NCBI GenBank assembly: GCA_949289345.1
Contig: CASENS010000008.1
Location: 21,198 to 85,197, forward strand
From: an uncultured Bacteroides sp.
GTDB lineage: Bacteria > Bacteroidota > Bacteroidia > Bacteroidales > Bacteroidaceae
Direction of reading: 5' to 3'
Length of the DNA: 64,000 nucleotides
Shown here: piece after piece, positions 34,408-43,359 of the stretch
Numbering within the stretch: position 1 is the first letter of the stretch
Layout: every line of letters starts with the position of its first letter
The notes under the pieces: model-generated
Database searches by the model: none
Seen by the model: only the letters and a program-made list of their open reading frames with translations
Told to the model about the DNA's origin: nothing
Position numbers and translations under genes: made by a program

Positions 34408-36606
34408 CTACAACATCAAATCCATCATCAGCGGCATGTCTTTTTCCCGGATGCCTGAGTTCAAGAGGGTTTCCTTGTCTTTGTTGAACATTTCTATGAA
34501 ATCCTGCATGTTTCCATATGCGTTTAGCGCTTGCCCGTAGCGTGTGGCGGCTTTGTCTATGTCGTGCCGTATCCATGCCGCGTGTCCTGCGTTCAAGTAG
34601 TCGGCTGCCACAGGCTTGTCCGTGCCCAAAATCTTTTCGTAGTACCTTTCGGCTTGTTCCGTTTTGCCGCATACTAATGAGCACCAGGCAATGGCCCGCC
34701 ACGCCTTCAGGCTGTTGTTCTCCATGAAATCCATTTTGAAGAAGTATTGTAACGCGTCATCGTAGCGTTGCAGTTCGGCCAGACAGCTTCCGATGAGGAA
34801 TAGCAGGCTGGAATTGTCGGGCTGCATGGCTTCTACTTTTTGATAGAGTTCCAAGGCTTGTTCGTAGTCATGTAGCTGACGGTAGCATGTGGCCAAATGG
34901 CGCAACGTCCAAATGTGGTCTGGTTTCAGGATGTCAGCCCTTCGGTAAGCCTCGGCGGCTTCGCGGTAACGCCTTTCCTTTTGGAGGCAGAAGCCGGCCT
35001 TCTGGAAAATGTCAGCGTCTGCCTCATGTTTGTCTGCCAGCAGGCGGTAGGTTTCCAACGCTTCTGTGTAGTGCTCTTTACGGAAGTGGAAGTTGGCTAC
35101 CTCAATCAGGACTTCAGTTTGTCCCAAGATTTCTTTCAGCAATGGTTTCTTATGCAGGGCAAGTTCCTCCTTAAAGAAGTCCCGTAATTCATGCTTCCGT
35201 TGTGAGCATTTATAAAAGCGGTATATGTCTTGGATGTAGAGCTGGCTGATCACTTCTTTTCGGCTGGCGTATTCCTGGATGTTCTGGACATTTTCTTTAT
35301 CCAGCATTTCTTCCGGCATTTGTCGGTCGAACTGTTCGAGCATTTGGGTACGTTGTGTCGGCGATAGGAGTGTCATGGTGAAACACAAGGAATATTTGTC
35401 GCTTTCGCAGAAGAATCCCGATTGTAGCAATGTTTTTATCAGTCTGTTGCTCTCTTTCAGATTATTGCCGAACAGCTTGACAATGGCCGGGTGTTTGAGG
35501 TCAAACGGATAGAACCAGTTGCAGGGGTCATTGAAGAACGGATTTTGTTTCAGAGAATTGAAGGTACTGAAGTGCAGGTCGGCTCCTTCCATTTGCAGTT
35601 CACCCATTTGGCGGAGTTTTTCGTTGAATTTTGTGTCATTCAGCGCTTTCTCCCAATCAGGGTTCCTGTCGTTTTCTTCCAAGGGCTCTTCGAAGCCAAA
35701 CTTCATGCCGCGCATCATATTCACGCCTTTTATCATTTCCGGGAAAATCTCTTCACGCATCTTCTTGTCCACTTTTTCGGTTTCTTTGCTTTGTAGCAAC
35801 TGGAGGTAAATGCGGCTTAAGTCTTTGCGGAATGTCGTGTCGCTGCCAAGCAGACTGATACGCGCTGTCAGGTTAGGATAGAGTGCGGCCTGGTCTCCAT
35901 GGATGTATAAGGTGATGGCTAATCCCACTAACGCGCGTTGGTTTATCATCGGATTATCGGTTTGGTAAGCGTCAATCAGCCATAAACATTTGCGGATATC
36001 AAAACATTCTGTCAGACTTAATGTGACTGCACTGGTGAACAAGGATAAGTCAATGGGGCGCAGTTGTTGTGAGGTAAGGTAACTTTGCGCTTGGGCTGCG
36101 GTCTCTTTACTCCAGGAAGAGTTTCCCCATGTCGCGAGAAACAGTTGCCGGTTTGTTTCCCAAAGTTTGTTTCCCAATTCGTTGATACGCTGCTGGTTGT
36201 CGGGCATCAATTGGCAGATGGCCATGTCGTCCTCAAAGTTTTCCAGCGTGTGCAGACAGGTTGCCAGCGTAACTTTTTCAGATTGTCTGTTGGAAGCGTG
36301 CAGCGTTTGGTAATAGCGGTAGGACATTCCGTCGAGAATATTCGCTTTCGCCTGGTTGGCTATGTCCCATGTCTCTGCCCGTAAGTTCCGGTATAGTTTG
36401 TCACGTTCAGGGTCGTCTATGCCTTGTCGCATATATTGTAACATGTATTGGTAGGAAGTCTGTGCTTGTTCCAGACGGTTATGCAGGTTGCCGTCACTAC
36501 ATGCGGTCAGCATAGCGCTCAGTTGAGTCTGCGCTTCTTTCAACCTTTGTTCTTTCAGTAAGTTGACGATACTTTCGTGTTGTTCTTTAATACTCTGCTC
36601 GTTCAT
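34408..36606 (-). CDS. Large tetratricopeptide-repeat protein
   Basis: The 732-residue protein has no signal peptide. Its first 480 residues are helical without an obvious family. The C-terminal third has several TPR units (YTEALETYRLLADKHEADA, YREAAEAYRRADILKPDH, YEQALELYQKVEAMQPDN, YDDALQYFFKMDFMENN), which form protein-binding superhelices. The frame opens to 36651, but the -7 box at 36634-36642 lies within that extension, so the ATG at 36606 is used. Function is unknown. Confidence 0.82.
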   Translation of the reverse strand: MNEQSIKEQHESIVNLLKEQRLKEAQTQLSAMLTACSDGNLHNRLEQAQTSYQYMLQYMRQGIDDPERDKLYRNLRAETWDIANQAKANILDGMSYRYYQTLHASNRQSEKVTLATCLHTLENFEDDMAICQLMPDNQQRINELGNKLWETNRQLFLATWGNSSWSKETAAQAQSYLTSQQLRPIDLSLFTSAVTLSLTECFDIRKCLWLIDAYQTDNPMINQRALVGLAITLYIHGDQAALYPNLTARISLLGSDTTFRKDLSRIYLQLLQSKETEKVDKKMREEIFPEMIKGVNMMRGMKFGFEEPLEENDRNPDWEKALNDTKFNEKLRQMGELQMEGADLHFSTFNSLKQNPFFNDPCNWFYPFDLKHPAIVKLFGNNLKESNRLIKTLLQSGFFCESDKYSLCFTMTLLSPTQRTQMLEQFDRQMPEEMLDKENVQNIQEYASRKEVISQLYIQDIYRFYKCSQRKHELRDFFKEELALHKKPLLKEILGQTEVLIEVANFHFRKEHYTEALETYRLLADKHEADADIFQKAGFCLQKERRYREAAEAYRRADILKPDHIWTLRHLATCYRQLHDYEQALELYQKVEAMQPDNSSLLFLIGSCLAELQRYDDALQYFFKMDFMENNSLKAWRAIAWCSLVCGKTEQAERYYEKILGTDKPVAADYLNAGHAAWIRHDIDKAATRYGQALNAYGNMQDFIEMFNKDKETLLNSGIREKDMPLMMDLML

Positions 36607-36633
36607 GATGAAAAGATAATGTGCTATGTGTGC

Positions 36634-36642
36634 GCAAAGATA
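36634..36642 (-). promoter_or_regulatory. -7 promoter box for the TPR gene
   Basis: The minus strand reads TATCTTTGC, 28 nt before the ATG at 36606. Confidence 0.7.
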
Positions 36643-36663
36643 CAATAACAATTCATAGATGTC

Positions 36664-37701
36664 TTAAAAACGTACTTGAATTTGTGTCTGTAGCAGGTTG
36701 GAATTTTCTCCTTGATGACGGTTGCAATAGGTGTATTGTACTTGAAGACGGCATTTGGGGTAGAACCACCATTGCAGACCGGCGATATAGTTGGTTTGTT
36801 TATTGTCGGTAGATTTGTTTTTGTTGAAATAGTCATAAGAGGCGACGATGTCTACGTTAGGAAATGCGTGGATTGAGGCTGTGGCGTAATAGCCCGCACT
36901 TTTCACTTGACCATCTTTTCCGGCTAAATATTCCGTGCGTAAGTCCAACGGTTTGGTCGTTAGCTTTGCGCCGATGGACCAACGGTTGCGTGTATAGTTA
37001 TCGCCTGCTTTGATGTCAGGATTGATGTCTGAGGTCGCTACAGCACATCCTTTGCCTTTAATGAATGAGCCTCCGAAGGATAGCACTTTGATTGGGTTTA
37101 CCATCAGGGTGCCCACAATGTCTTTTTGATTGTTCTTGTCTTTCAAGTTGATGCCCTGCCCGTTCATAATAGCCAGTTTGTAGCTGAACCGTTTTTTGAA
37201 CAGGTCTCCATAAATCATGATTCCCAGGTCGCGTCCGGTTTGTGAACCGTAGAGTGGATCGCTTCCGTTATATCCGGCTAAATAATTGGTGGCTTGTGAG
37301 TTAACATTGATAAGTTCTAATACGCTGGGGGACATCGGATTTTCGATGGTATACATGGTTTTAAACTCACCGACTCGCACGGATAGCTCAGGTAGGAAGT
37401 GATATTCAGTATAAGCTTCCAATATTTTGGGCGAATTGGCCAGACTGAACATGAAGTAGCATGACCATTTTTCGGTGATTTTACCACGTGTCATTAGGAT
37501 GGCTCGTTTGATGTCGAACGTGTTGGTTTTGTTTGACTCTAGGTCATCGTAGGTATAACCTAATTGGAGATAACCCTCTAAGGTGATGCGCTCTTTCAAT
37601 GTATTGACAACGTTCTTAAGGGGAGTTCCTTGTTGTTTTTCTTGTGCATCGAGTTGTCCGGATATGATGCAGGTCAACAGGATGATAAGCAGTTTCCTCA
37701 T
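36664..37701 (-). CDS. Phosphate-selective porin O/P-like outer-membrane protein
   Basis: The 345-residue protein has a signal peptide ending QLDAQ and many amphipathic strands of a 16-stranded porin (TLEGYLQLGYTYDD, KWSCYFMFSLAN, AGYYATASIHAF, NYIAGLQWWFYPKCRLQVQYTYC) with a final aromatic residue (IQVRF). VGEFKTMYTIENPMSP fits OprP/OprO-type porins. It would admit anions or small solutes. It follows pgk across a terminator. Confidence 0.83.
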   Translation of the reverse strand: MRKLLIILLTCIISGQLDAQEKQQGTPLKNVVNTLKERITLEGYLQLGYTYDDLESNKTNTFDIKRAILMTRGKITEKWSCYFMFSLANSPKILEAYTEYHFLPELSVRVGEFKTMYTIENPMSPSVLELINVNSQATNYLAGYNGSDPLYGSQTGRDLGIMIYGDLFKKRFSYKLAIMNGQGINLKDKNNQKDIVGTLMVNPIKVLSFGGSFIKGKGCAVATSDINPDIKAGDNYTRNRWSIGAKLTTKPLDLRTEYLAGKDGQVKSAGYYATASIHAFPNVDIVASYDYFNKNKSTDNKQTNYIAGLQWWFYPKCRLQVQYTYCNRHQGENSNLLQTQIQVRF

Positions 37702-37718
37702 AGATTTTTTTGAAAAGA

Positions 37719-37753
37719 AAAGGCAGCCCGCACTTCTGTGTCAGGCTGCCTTT
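37719..37753 (-). terminator. Intrinsic terminator of pgk
   Basis: On the minus strand AAAGGCAGCC and GGCTGCCTTT form a 10-bp stem, followed by the T-rich run TCTTTTC and seven more T. Confidence 0.85.
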
Positions 37754-37770
37754 GTTATAAATGATTTGTA

Positions 37771-39027
37771 TTATTCGTTGATTGCTGCGATACCCGGAAG
37801 TACTTTTCCTTCAATGGCCTCAAGCAATGCACCGCCACCGGTAGAAACATAGGATACGCCACTGGCCAAGCCGAATTTGTTGACGCAAGCTACAGAATCA
37901 CCACCACCTACAAGCGAGAAAGCGCCGTTCTTGGTAGCTTCAACAATAGCTTCGCCTACTGAGCGTGAACCGTGTGTGAAGTTCTCAAACTCAAATACGC
38001 CCGTAGGACCATTCCACAAAATTGTTTTTGAGCCTTTGATGACTTCCGCAAATGCCTTTTCGCTTTCCGGACCTATGTCAAGACCTTCCCAGCCATCGGG
38101 TATTTCGTTTACTTTGCAGAACTGTGTATTAGCGTCGTTCGAGAAAGAGTCGGCAATCTTGGCATCAGTAGCCAATACCAGGTTTACACCTTTCTCTTTG
38201 GCTTTCTGCATCAGTTCCAAAGCCAAGTCCAGTTTGTCATCCTCACAGATGGAGAGGCCGATTTTCCCGCCTTGAGCCTTGGTAAATGTATATGTCATAC
38301 CACCGGTAATAATCAGATTGTCTACCTTGTTCAGCAGATTTTCAATGATTTCAATCTTAGAGGAGACTTTTGAACCACCCATGATGGCTGTAAACGGACG
38401 GTGAATGTCATTCAGCACTTTGTCTACTGCTTTCACTTCTTTTTCCATCAGGTAACCGAACATCTTGTGGTCCTTGTCAAAGTATTGGGCAATCAGAGCT
38501 GTAGAGGCATGTGCGCGGTGAGCGGTACCGAATGCATCGTTTACGTAGCAGTCGGCATACGAAGCCAGTTTTTTGGTGAATTCCTTCTGGCTTTCTTTTA
38601 CGGCCTTCTTGGCAGCAGCCTTTTCTTCATCTGTTGCGTCATCGGCCAAACCACGGGGCTTGCCTTCTTCTTCCGCATAGAAACGGAGGTTTTCAAGCAA
38701 CAGGGCCTCACCAGGTTGTAGAGCGGCGGCTTTGGCGGCAGCTTCTTCGCCCATACAATCGCTGGCAAACTGTACTTCGATGCCCAACAACTCGTCCAAG
38801 TGTTTCAAGATGTGTTTCAAGGAATATTTCTCTGTTACACCTTTCGGGCGACCCAGGTGTGAACCAATAATAATACTACCGCCGTCGGCCAAAATTTTTT
38901 TCAGCGTGGGGAGAGCGGCACGCATACGAGTATCATCGGTGATGTTGAAGTTCTCGTCCAAGGGCACATTGAAGTCCACACGAACGAACGCCTTTTTACC
39001 GGCAAAGTTAAATTGATCGATTGTCAT
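37771..39027 (-). CDS. pgk: Phosphoglycerate kinase
   Basis: The 418-residue glycolytic enzyme transfers phosphate from 1,3-bisphosphoglycerate to ADP. Signature sequences are [87 protein letters not shown] and the ATP loop [12 protein letters not shown]. Length is normal. A -7 box at 39094-39102 and a terminator at 37719-37753 define a single-gene unit. Confidence 0.98.
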   Translation of the reverse strand: MTIDQFNFAGKKAFVRVDFNVPLDENFNITDDTRMRAALPTLKKILADGGSIIIGSHLGRPKGVTEKYSLKHILKHLDELLGIEVQFASDCMGEEAAAKAAALQPGEALLLENLRFYAEEEGKPRGLADDATDEEKAAAKKAVKESQKEFTKKLASYADCYVNDAFGTAHRAHASTALIAQYFDKDHKMFGYLMEKEVKAVDKVLNDIHRPFTAIMGGSKVSSKIEIIENLLNKVDNLIITGGMTYTFTKAQGGKIGLSICEDDKLDLALELMQKAKEKGVNLVLATDAKIADSFSNDANTQFCKVNEIPDGWEGLDIGPESEKAFAEVIKGSKTILWNGPTGVFEFENFTHGSRSVGEAIVEATKNGAFSLVGGGDSVACVNKFGLASGVSYVSTGGGALLEAIEGKVLPGIAAINE

Positions 39028-39093
39028 AATACTTATTATTTAAAAGTGTTGTTTTCGTTCTGTTGTAACTCTGTTTGGTTTTGTATCACGCCC

Positions 39094-39102
39094 GCAAAGT
39101 TA
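39094..39102 (-). promoter_or_regulatory. -7 promoter box for pgk
   Basis: The minus strand reads TAACTTTGC, 67 nt before the pgk ATG and about 36 bp after the nth stop. Confidence 0.7.
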
Positions 39103-39137
39103 GTATTTTTTTCTTTTTTCTCTTCATAAATGAGATT

Positions 39138-39815
39138 TTATTCTTTCTCTTTAGGGGTGACTTTACGAACTTTATAGGTATTGCAGTAATATTTACACAT
39201 GGATTGCAAACCGCACTTGTCACATTGAGGGGTGCGAGCCAGACAGATGTAACGTCCGTGCAGAATGAGCCAATGGTGGGCGATGGGGATATCGGCCGGT
39301 GCTATGTGTTTGGTCAGTTCTTTTTCCACACTTAACGGAGTCGTGCAACGGTCATTCACTAAACCTAAACGGTGACTCACGCGAAACACATGAGTGTCTA
39401 CAGCCATGGCCGCTTTATTGAATACTACGGATTGGATGACATTGGCTGTCTTGCGGCCTACACCGGGCAATTTAATCAAATCCTCCAACGTATCGGGCAC
39501 TTGGCTTTGGAAATCTTTCACCAACATTTGAGCCATACCGACCAAATGTTTGGCTTTGTTATTAGGATAGGATACGCTTTTTATGTATTCATACACCACT
39601 TCGGGAGTGGTAGAAGCCAAAGCCTCAGGTGTGGGAAAATCGTGAAAAAGCGGAGGAGTAACCATGTTGACCCGCTTGTCCGTACATTGAGCCGAAAGAA
39701 TGACGGCTATCAACAAATGAAAAGGATTGTTGTTGTAGTGCAACTCTGTCTCGGCCACGGGACGATTTTCGCGAAACCATGCCACAATCTTGTCATAGCG
39801 TTCTTGTTTTCTCAT
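39138..39815 (-). CDS. nth: Endonuclease III (DNA glycosylase/AP lyase)
   Basis: The 225-residue repair enzyme removes oxidised pyrimidines and cuts the abasic site. The helix-hairpin-helix LPGVGRKTANV holds the catalytic Lys122, and Asp140 lies in AMAVDTHVFR. Four cysteines (191, 198, 201, 207) bind a [4Fe-4S] cluster. The frame is open to 39887, but the ATG at 39815 matches the family start and overlaps the upstream MFS stop by 4 bp, so the genes are coupled. Confidence 0.96.
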   Translation of the reverse strand: MRKQERYDKIVAWFRENRPVAETELHYNNNPFHLLIAVILSAQCTDKRVNMVTPPLFHDFPTPEALASTTPEVVYEYIKSVSYPNNKAKHLVGMAQMLVKDFQSQVPDTLEDLIKLPGVGRKTANVIQSVVFNKAAMAVDTHVFRVSHRLGLVNDRCTTPLSVEKELTKHIAPADIPIAHHWLILHGRYICLARTPQCDKCGLQSMCKYYCNTYKVRKVTPKEKE

Positions 39816-41008
39816 CGCAATTTGTTTTTTTGATAGTGAGGCGCCACTTTCCAATTGAAGTAAATGGCGGATATGATGGTGAGGCATGCGCCGAACAAAT
39901 AAGCCTTATCGAAAGTGCTGATGTCCGAGATGTATCCGCCTGTCAACATACCGATGCCGATACCCACATCCCACGAGGTGAGGTAGGTCGAGGTAGCAGT
40001 TCCTCGCTGATTGTTGGGAGCCAGATTGACAAATAAGGTGTTGTAGGCGGGAAACATGATACCGAAGCCTACACCCAGCATCAATGCCACTCCGAAGAAT
40101 ATGAAGGTACATATACCTGGATTCCATTGGATGATGTACACACAGCCCGATAGGGCAAAGAAACTGACAATAACAATGTATAATCCCGCTGCAATGACTT
40201 GTGTTACTTTGCCCCGATCCACAATCTTGCCGGAGAAGATGCGCGAGATGGCCATTCCGGCCGCCATGAAAGTAAAGAACAGTCCGGTACTGACGTCCAA
40301 TCCTATTTGTTTGGCATACATGGCCACGTAGTTGGTGGTCATGCCGTATGGGATGGATAGCATCAATAAACCGAAGCCTGCGGGAAGCCCTTTCAACAGG
40401 ATAAAACGGTCTAATGAGATGGGTGCTCGCTTTACGGGTGGTTTATAGGGGGCTTTCACTAATGTGGCGCAACAAAAACCGGCGATGCACGAGCCTAAAG
40501 CGCAACAGAAGATGGTGGTGTAGCTCATGCCTGCATCGTGCAGGAAAAGTCCCGACATAGGGCCTACAGCCATGGCAATATTGTTCGATAAGCCATAATA
40601 ACCTAATCCCTCGCCTCGGCGTGAGGACGGCATGATGTCAATGACCACTGTGTTTCCCCCTACGGTTACCGTTCCAAACGATATGCCGTGGATGATGCGG
40701 AACATAATGAACACGGTCAATGTGCTTGCAAAAATATACCCCGTAAATATGCACATAAACACAAAATAAGCCACCAGATAGAGTGGCTTGCGGGCGAATG
40801 AGTCCAGCAGATAGCCCGAAAACGGACGGATGCACAAGGCCGCTACGGTGTAACACGACAAGATGATGCCGATGGTGGAGTTGTTCGCACTGAACTCTTC
40901 GGACAAATAAAACGGCAATACCGGCACTATCAGCCAAAAACCAAAATAGAGTAGGAAATTTGCTGCCAGGATAAAGCAATAGCTGGGAGTGACAAGTTTG
41001 TCTTTCAT
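39812..41008 (-). CDS. Major facilitator superfamily transporter
   Basis: The 398-residue inner-membrane protein has twelve predicted helices and the MFS loop motif after helix 2 (RPFSGYLLDSFARKPLYL) and in the second half (RIFSGKIVDRGK). The VPVLPFYLSEEF start is typical of drug or sugar efflux pumps. The substrate is unknown. It overlaps nth by 4 bp; the pheS-MFS-nth-pgk order is one I associate with Bacteroides genomes. Confidence 0.9.
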   Translation of the reverse strand: MKDKLVTPSYCFILAANFLLYFGFWLIVPVLPFYLSEEFSANNSTIGIILSCYTVAALCIRPFSGYLLDSFARKPLYLVAYFVFMCIFTGYIFASTLTVFIMFRIIHGISFGTVTVGGNTVVIDIMPSSRRGEGLGYYGLSNNIAMAVGPMSGLFLHDAGMSYTTIFCCALGSCIAGFCCATLVKAPYKPPVKRAPISLDRFILLKGLPAGFGLLMLSIPYGMTTNYVAMYAKQIGLDVSTGLFFTFMAAGMAISRIFSGKIVDRGKVTQVIAAGLYIVIVSFFALSGCVYIIQWNPGICTFIFFGVALMLGVGFGIMFPAYNTLFVNLAPNNQRGTATSTYLTSWDVGIGIGMLTGGYISDISTFDKAYLFGACLTIISAIYFNWKVAPHYQKNKLR

Positions 41009-41024
41009 AAGAACTTTTTAAATG

Positions 41025-41117
41025 AAAATGAAGAATTTAGAATGAAGAATTATAAGGTAATTGCGGTGCGATGGCGCATACTGAATTCTTAATTCTCCAT
41101 TCTTAATTCTTCATTTT
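41025..41117. repeat. A+T-rich palindromic intergenic repeat
   Basis: AAAATGAAGAATT at the left end is exactly complementary to AATTCTTCATTTT at the right, and the arms continue with few mismatches around a G+C-rich loop (TTGCGGTGCGATGGCGCA). It lies between pheS and the MFS gene and resembles a class of repeats common in Bacteroidales intergenic DNA. It could also attenuate transcription after pheS. Confidence 0.6.
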
Positions 41118-41121
41118 GATA

Positions 41122-42156
41122 TTAGTATGCGCTTTCAAACTCGCGCAGGAAGCGGGTATCGTTTTCGGAGAACATACGCAGGTCCTTTACTTGATACTTC
41201 AAGTTGGTGATGCGCTCTATACCCATGCCAAAGGCATATCCGCTATATGTTTTGCTGTCTATGCCACAGGCTTCCAATACGTTGGGGTCTACCATGCCAC
41301 ATCCTAGGATTTCCACCCAGCCTGTTCCTTTACAGAAGGGACATCCTTTCCCGCCGCAGATGTTGCACGAGATGTCCATTTCTGCACTGGGTTCTGTAAA
41401 GGGAAAGTAGGATGGTCGGAGGCGGATTTTCGTGTCAGCACCAAACATCTCTTGTGCAAAGAGAAGTAACACCTGCTTCAGGTCTGTGAATGATACACCT
41501 TTGTCAATATAGAGGCCTTCTACTTGGTGGAAGAAGCAGTGTGCACGGTAACTGATGGCTTCGTTGCGGTATACACGTCCCGGGCAGATGACGCGGATGG
41601 GCGGTTGGGTATGCTCCATAGTGCGTACTTGCACACTGCTGGTGTGTGAACGCAGGATTACATTCTTGGTCACATCGTCCGGATTGACTTCCACAAAGAA
41701 CGTGTCCTGCATGTCGCGTGCCGGGTGGTCGGCGGCAAAGTTCAGTTTGGTGTATACGTGCAGGTCATCTTCTACTTCAGGGCCGTCTGCGATGTTAAAT
41801 CCCATGCGGGCGAAGATGTCGATGATTTCATTCTTTACCAATGTCAGCGGATGGCGTGTTCCCAGCCCGATAGGGTAGGCAGTGCGTGTCAAGTCCAGTT
41901 CATCCATGCCTGTGTCCTGGCTTTCGAAAGCTTCTTTCAAGGCGGCGATTTTCTCTTGGGCCTTGGTCTTCAGTTCGTTCAGCTTCATGCCCACTTCCTT
42001 CTTTTGTTCAGCGGGTACGGAGCGGAAGTCGGCCATCAGTTCGTTGATGGCGCCTTTCTTACTCAAGTATTTGATGCGCAACGCCTCCAACTCTTCGGCA
42101 TTGGCTGCTGTCATGGCTTCCACTTCTTGCAGAAGCTCGTTGATTTTGTCTATCAT
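41122..42156 (-). CDS. pheS: Phenylalanine-tRNA ligase alpha subunit
   Basis: The 344-residue subunit charges tRNA-Phe together with PheT, which is not in this window. Class II motifs are visible: motif 2 around GRVYRNEAISYRAHCFFHQVEG and motif 3 YAFGMGIERI. A cysteine pair insert (CNICGGKGCPFC) before EILGCGMVDPNVL resembles a zinc knuckle found in several bacterial PheS proteins. The ATG at 42156 is chosen over 42219, because the -7 box at 42196-42204 falls inside the longer version. Confidence 0.97.
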   Translation of the reverse strand: MIDKINELLQEVEAMTAANAEELEALRIKYLSKKGAINELMADFRSVPAEQKKEVGMKLNELKTKAQEKIAALKEAFESQDTGMDELDLTRTAYPIGLGTRHPLTLVKNEIIDIFARMGFNIADGPEVEDDLHVYTKLNFAADHPARDMQDTFFVEVNPDDVTKNVILRSHTSSVQVRTMEHTQPPIRVICPGRVYRNEAISYRAHCFFHQVEGLYIDKGVSFTDLKQVLLLFAQEMFGADTKIRLRPSYFPFTEPSAEMDISCNICGGKGCPFCKGTGWVEILGCGMVDPNVLEACGIDSKTYSGYAFGMGIERITNLKYQVKDLRMFSENDTRFLREFESAY

Positions 42157-42195
42157 AGTTATAATGTATATGTATAGCGTTCGAAGAAAAACGGT

Positions 42196-42204
42196 GCAAA
42201 GATA
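42196..42204 (-). promoter_or_regulatory. -7 promoter box for pheS
   Basis: The minus strand reads TATCTTTGC, 40 nt before the pheS ATG. Confidence 0.7.
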
Positions 42205-42352
42205 CAATTTCTGTCGCATTCTCTCTTATTATTTCTTTGAAAAAAACTTCTTGGCGCGGTGGATTTCGGTACATTCGGAAGATAAAGATGCAGTTGCACA
42301 CCACGAGCATGCCTGTGCGAGAATTTGGGATTATCCGGCAAGTGCGTAATTA

Positions 42353-42495
42353 TATAAATGGGAATTTAGCCCCCTCCCTCCTCCCCCCCCGAAGGGGAGG
42401 CGACCCGTACATATTAGTGAATTGTCCGTTCAAATGGATTAAGCCCCCTCCCTTCGGGGGAGGGATGGGGAGGGGCTTCTAAATTCACATTTATA
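42353..42495. repeat. G+C-rich palindromic element A, left of the second 367-bp element
   Basis: The ends TATAAATGGGAATTTAG and, on the other strand, TATAAATGTGAATTTAG form an inverted repeat. They enclose runs such as CCCCTCCC and GGGAGGGG, with the inner hairpin CCCTCCCTTCGGGGGAGGG. No gene is present. It abuts the 367-bp element. Confidence 0.65.
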
Positions 42496-42500
42496 ATAAA

Positions 42501-42867
42501 AACTAATATTGTTCACTTACTTAAATATAAATACGCTGGTCTAAAAGTAAAAAGTTCAGATAAATAAAGAGCCGTCTGAACCTTCACCGAAAAAACACTT
42601 AACTATTTCCCCAAGAAACGGTTAGGTATTTCCCCCGAAACACTTAACTATTTCGGAGGGAACAGTTAAGTATTTTCGGGCAAATAGTTAAGAGTTCCTG
42701 TTTGAATATAAATAGCTGTAAATCAATCACATTTGAAAACAGTTCCGTTTTATGACAAGGATTGGCCGCTCGCTTTATACATTTATTTGCATTTATTCCA
42801 TGAAAGGTTATCATACATTAATTATTTATTGTCAAGACAAATCATAAGCAAGTGAACAAAATTAATT
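42501..42867. repeat. 367-bp non-coding inverted-repeat element, copy 2
   Basis: This has the same length, order and internal TTAACT/AGTTAA motif array as the copy at 16267-16633, with scattered substitutions. The right end is identical to copy 1; the left end AACTAATATTGTTCACTT differs at two positions. There is no reading frame for a transposase. Confidence 0.8.
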
Positions 42868-42872
42868 TATAC

Positions 42873-42994
42873 TATAAACGGGAATTTAGCCCCCACCAGA
42901 CCTCCCCCCCCCGTGGGGGAGGCTTTGAATACTAAGTAGAATACAATAGCTCCCCCACGGGGGGAGTTGAGGGGGTTTCTAAATTATCATTTTA
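42873..42994. repeat. G+C-rich palindromic element B, right of the second 367-bp element
   Basis: It begins TATAAACGGGAATTTAG and ends with an imperfect complement. Inside, CCGTGGGGGAG (42911-42921) and CTCCCCCACGG (42950-42960) are a perfect 11-bp stem. Confidence 0.65.
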
Positions 42995-43247
42995 TCACTC
43001 GTTACACTTTGTATTTCCTAATCGCTGAGAATCGCCTGTCTCGGGCTGCGGAATGGCTAAAGGGAAAGAACGGATTTTTGGAATGCCTGTGGCTTTAATT
43101 GTTCAATGTGTTTAACTCTTATGGGACGTCGTTTTACGTTTTGGAAAACTTTTTGGATATTTGTATTTTGTAAATCTCTGAAATATAGGTGTTTATTGTT
43201 TTGAAATGGGAGACTTATAAGTTGTTGATAAAAAAAGAAATATTTCT
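42995..43247. other. Non-coding stretch upstream of the ribonucleotide reductase promoter
   Basis: No gene, obvious riboswitch or repeat is seen. In particular I found no cobalamin-riboswitch B12-box pattern, although the downstream enzyme is expected to need adenosylcobalamin. Confidence 0.4.
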
Positions 43248-43279
43248 TTTGTCAATTCGAAAAACATTCATAGCTTTGC
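43248..43279 (+). promoter_or_regulatory. Full -33/-7 promoter of the ribonucleotide reductase gene
   Basis: TTTG (43248-43251), a 19-nt spacer and TAGCTTTGC (43271-43279) match the consensus exactly. The transcript would have a 5' leader of about 75 nt. Confidence 0.75.
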
Positions 43280-43359
43280 AAAACATTTGTTGACCACCAG
43301 CATGACTTCTATAAAACCGACTGAGGGTAACACATATACATCTTAAATATATATTTATT

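Noticed and set aside
42995-43359. Cobalamin riboswitch upstream of the B12-dependent ribonucleotide reductase
   Set aside because: It would be expected by function, but no B12-box or matching stem arrangement was seen; only a promoter and a short leader are present.
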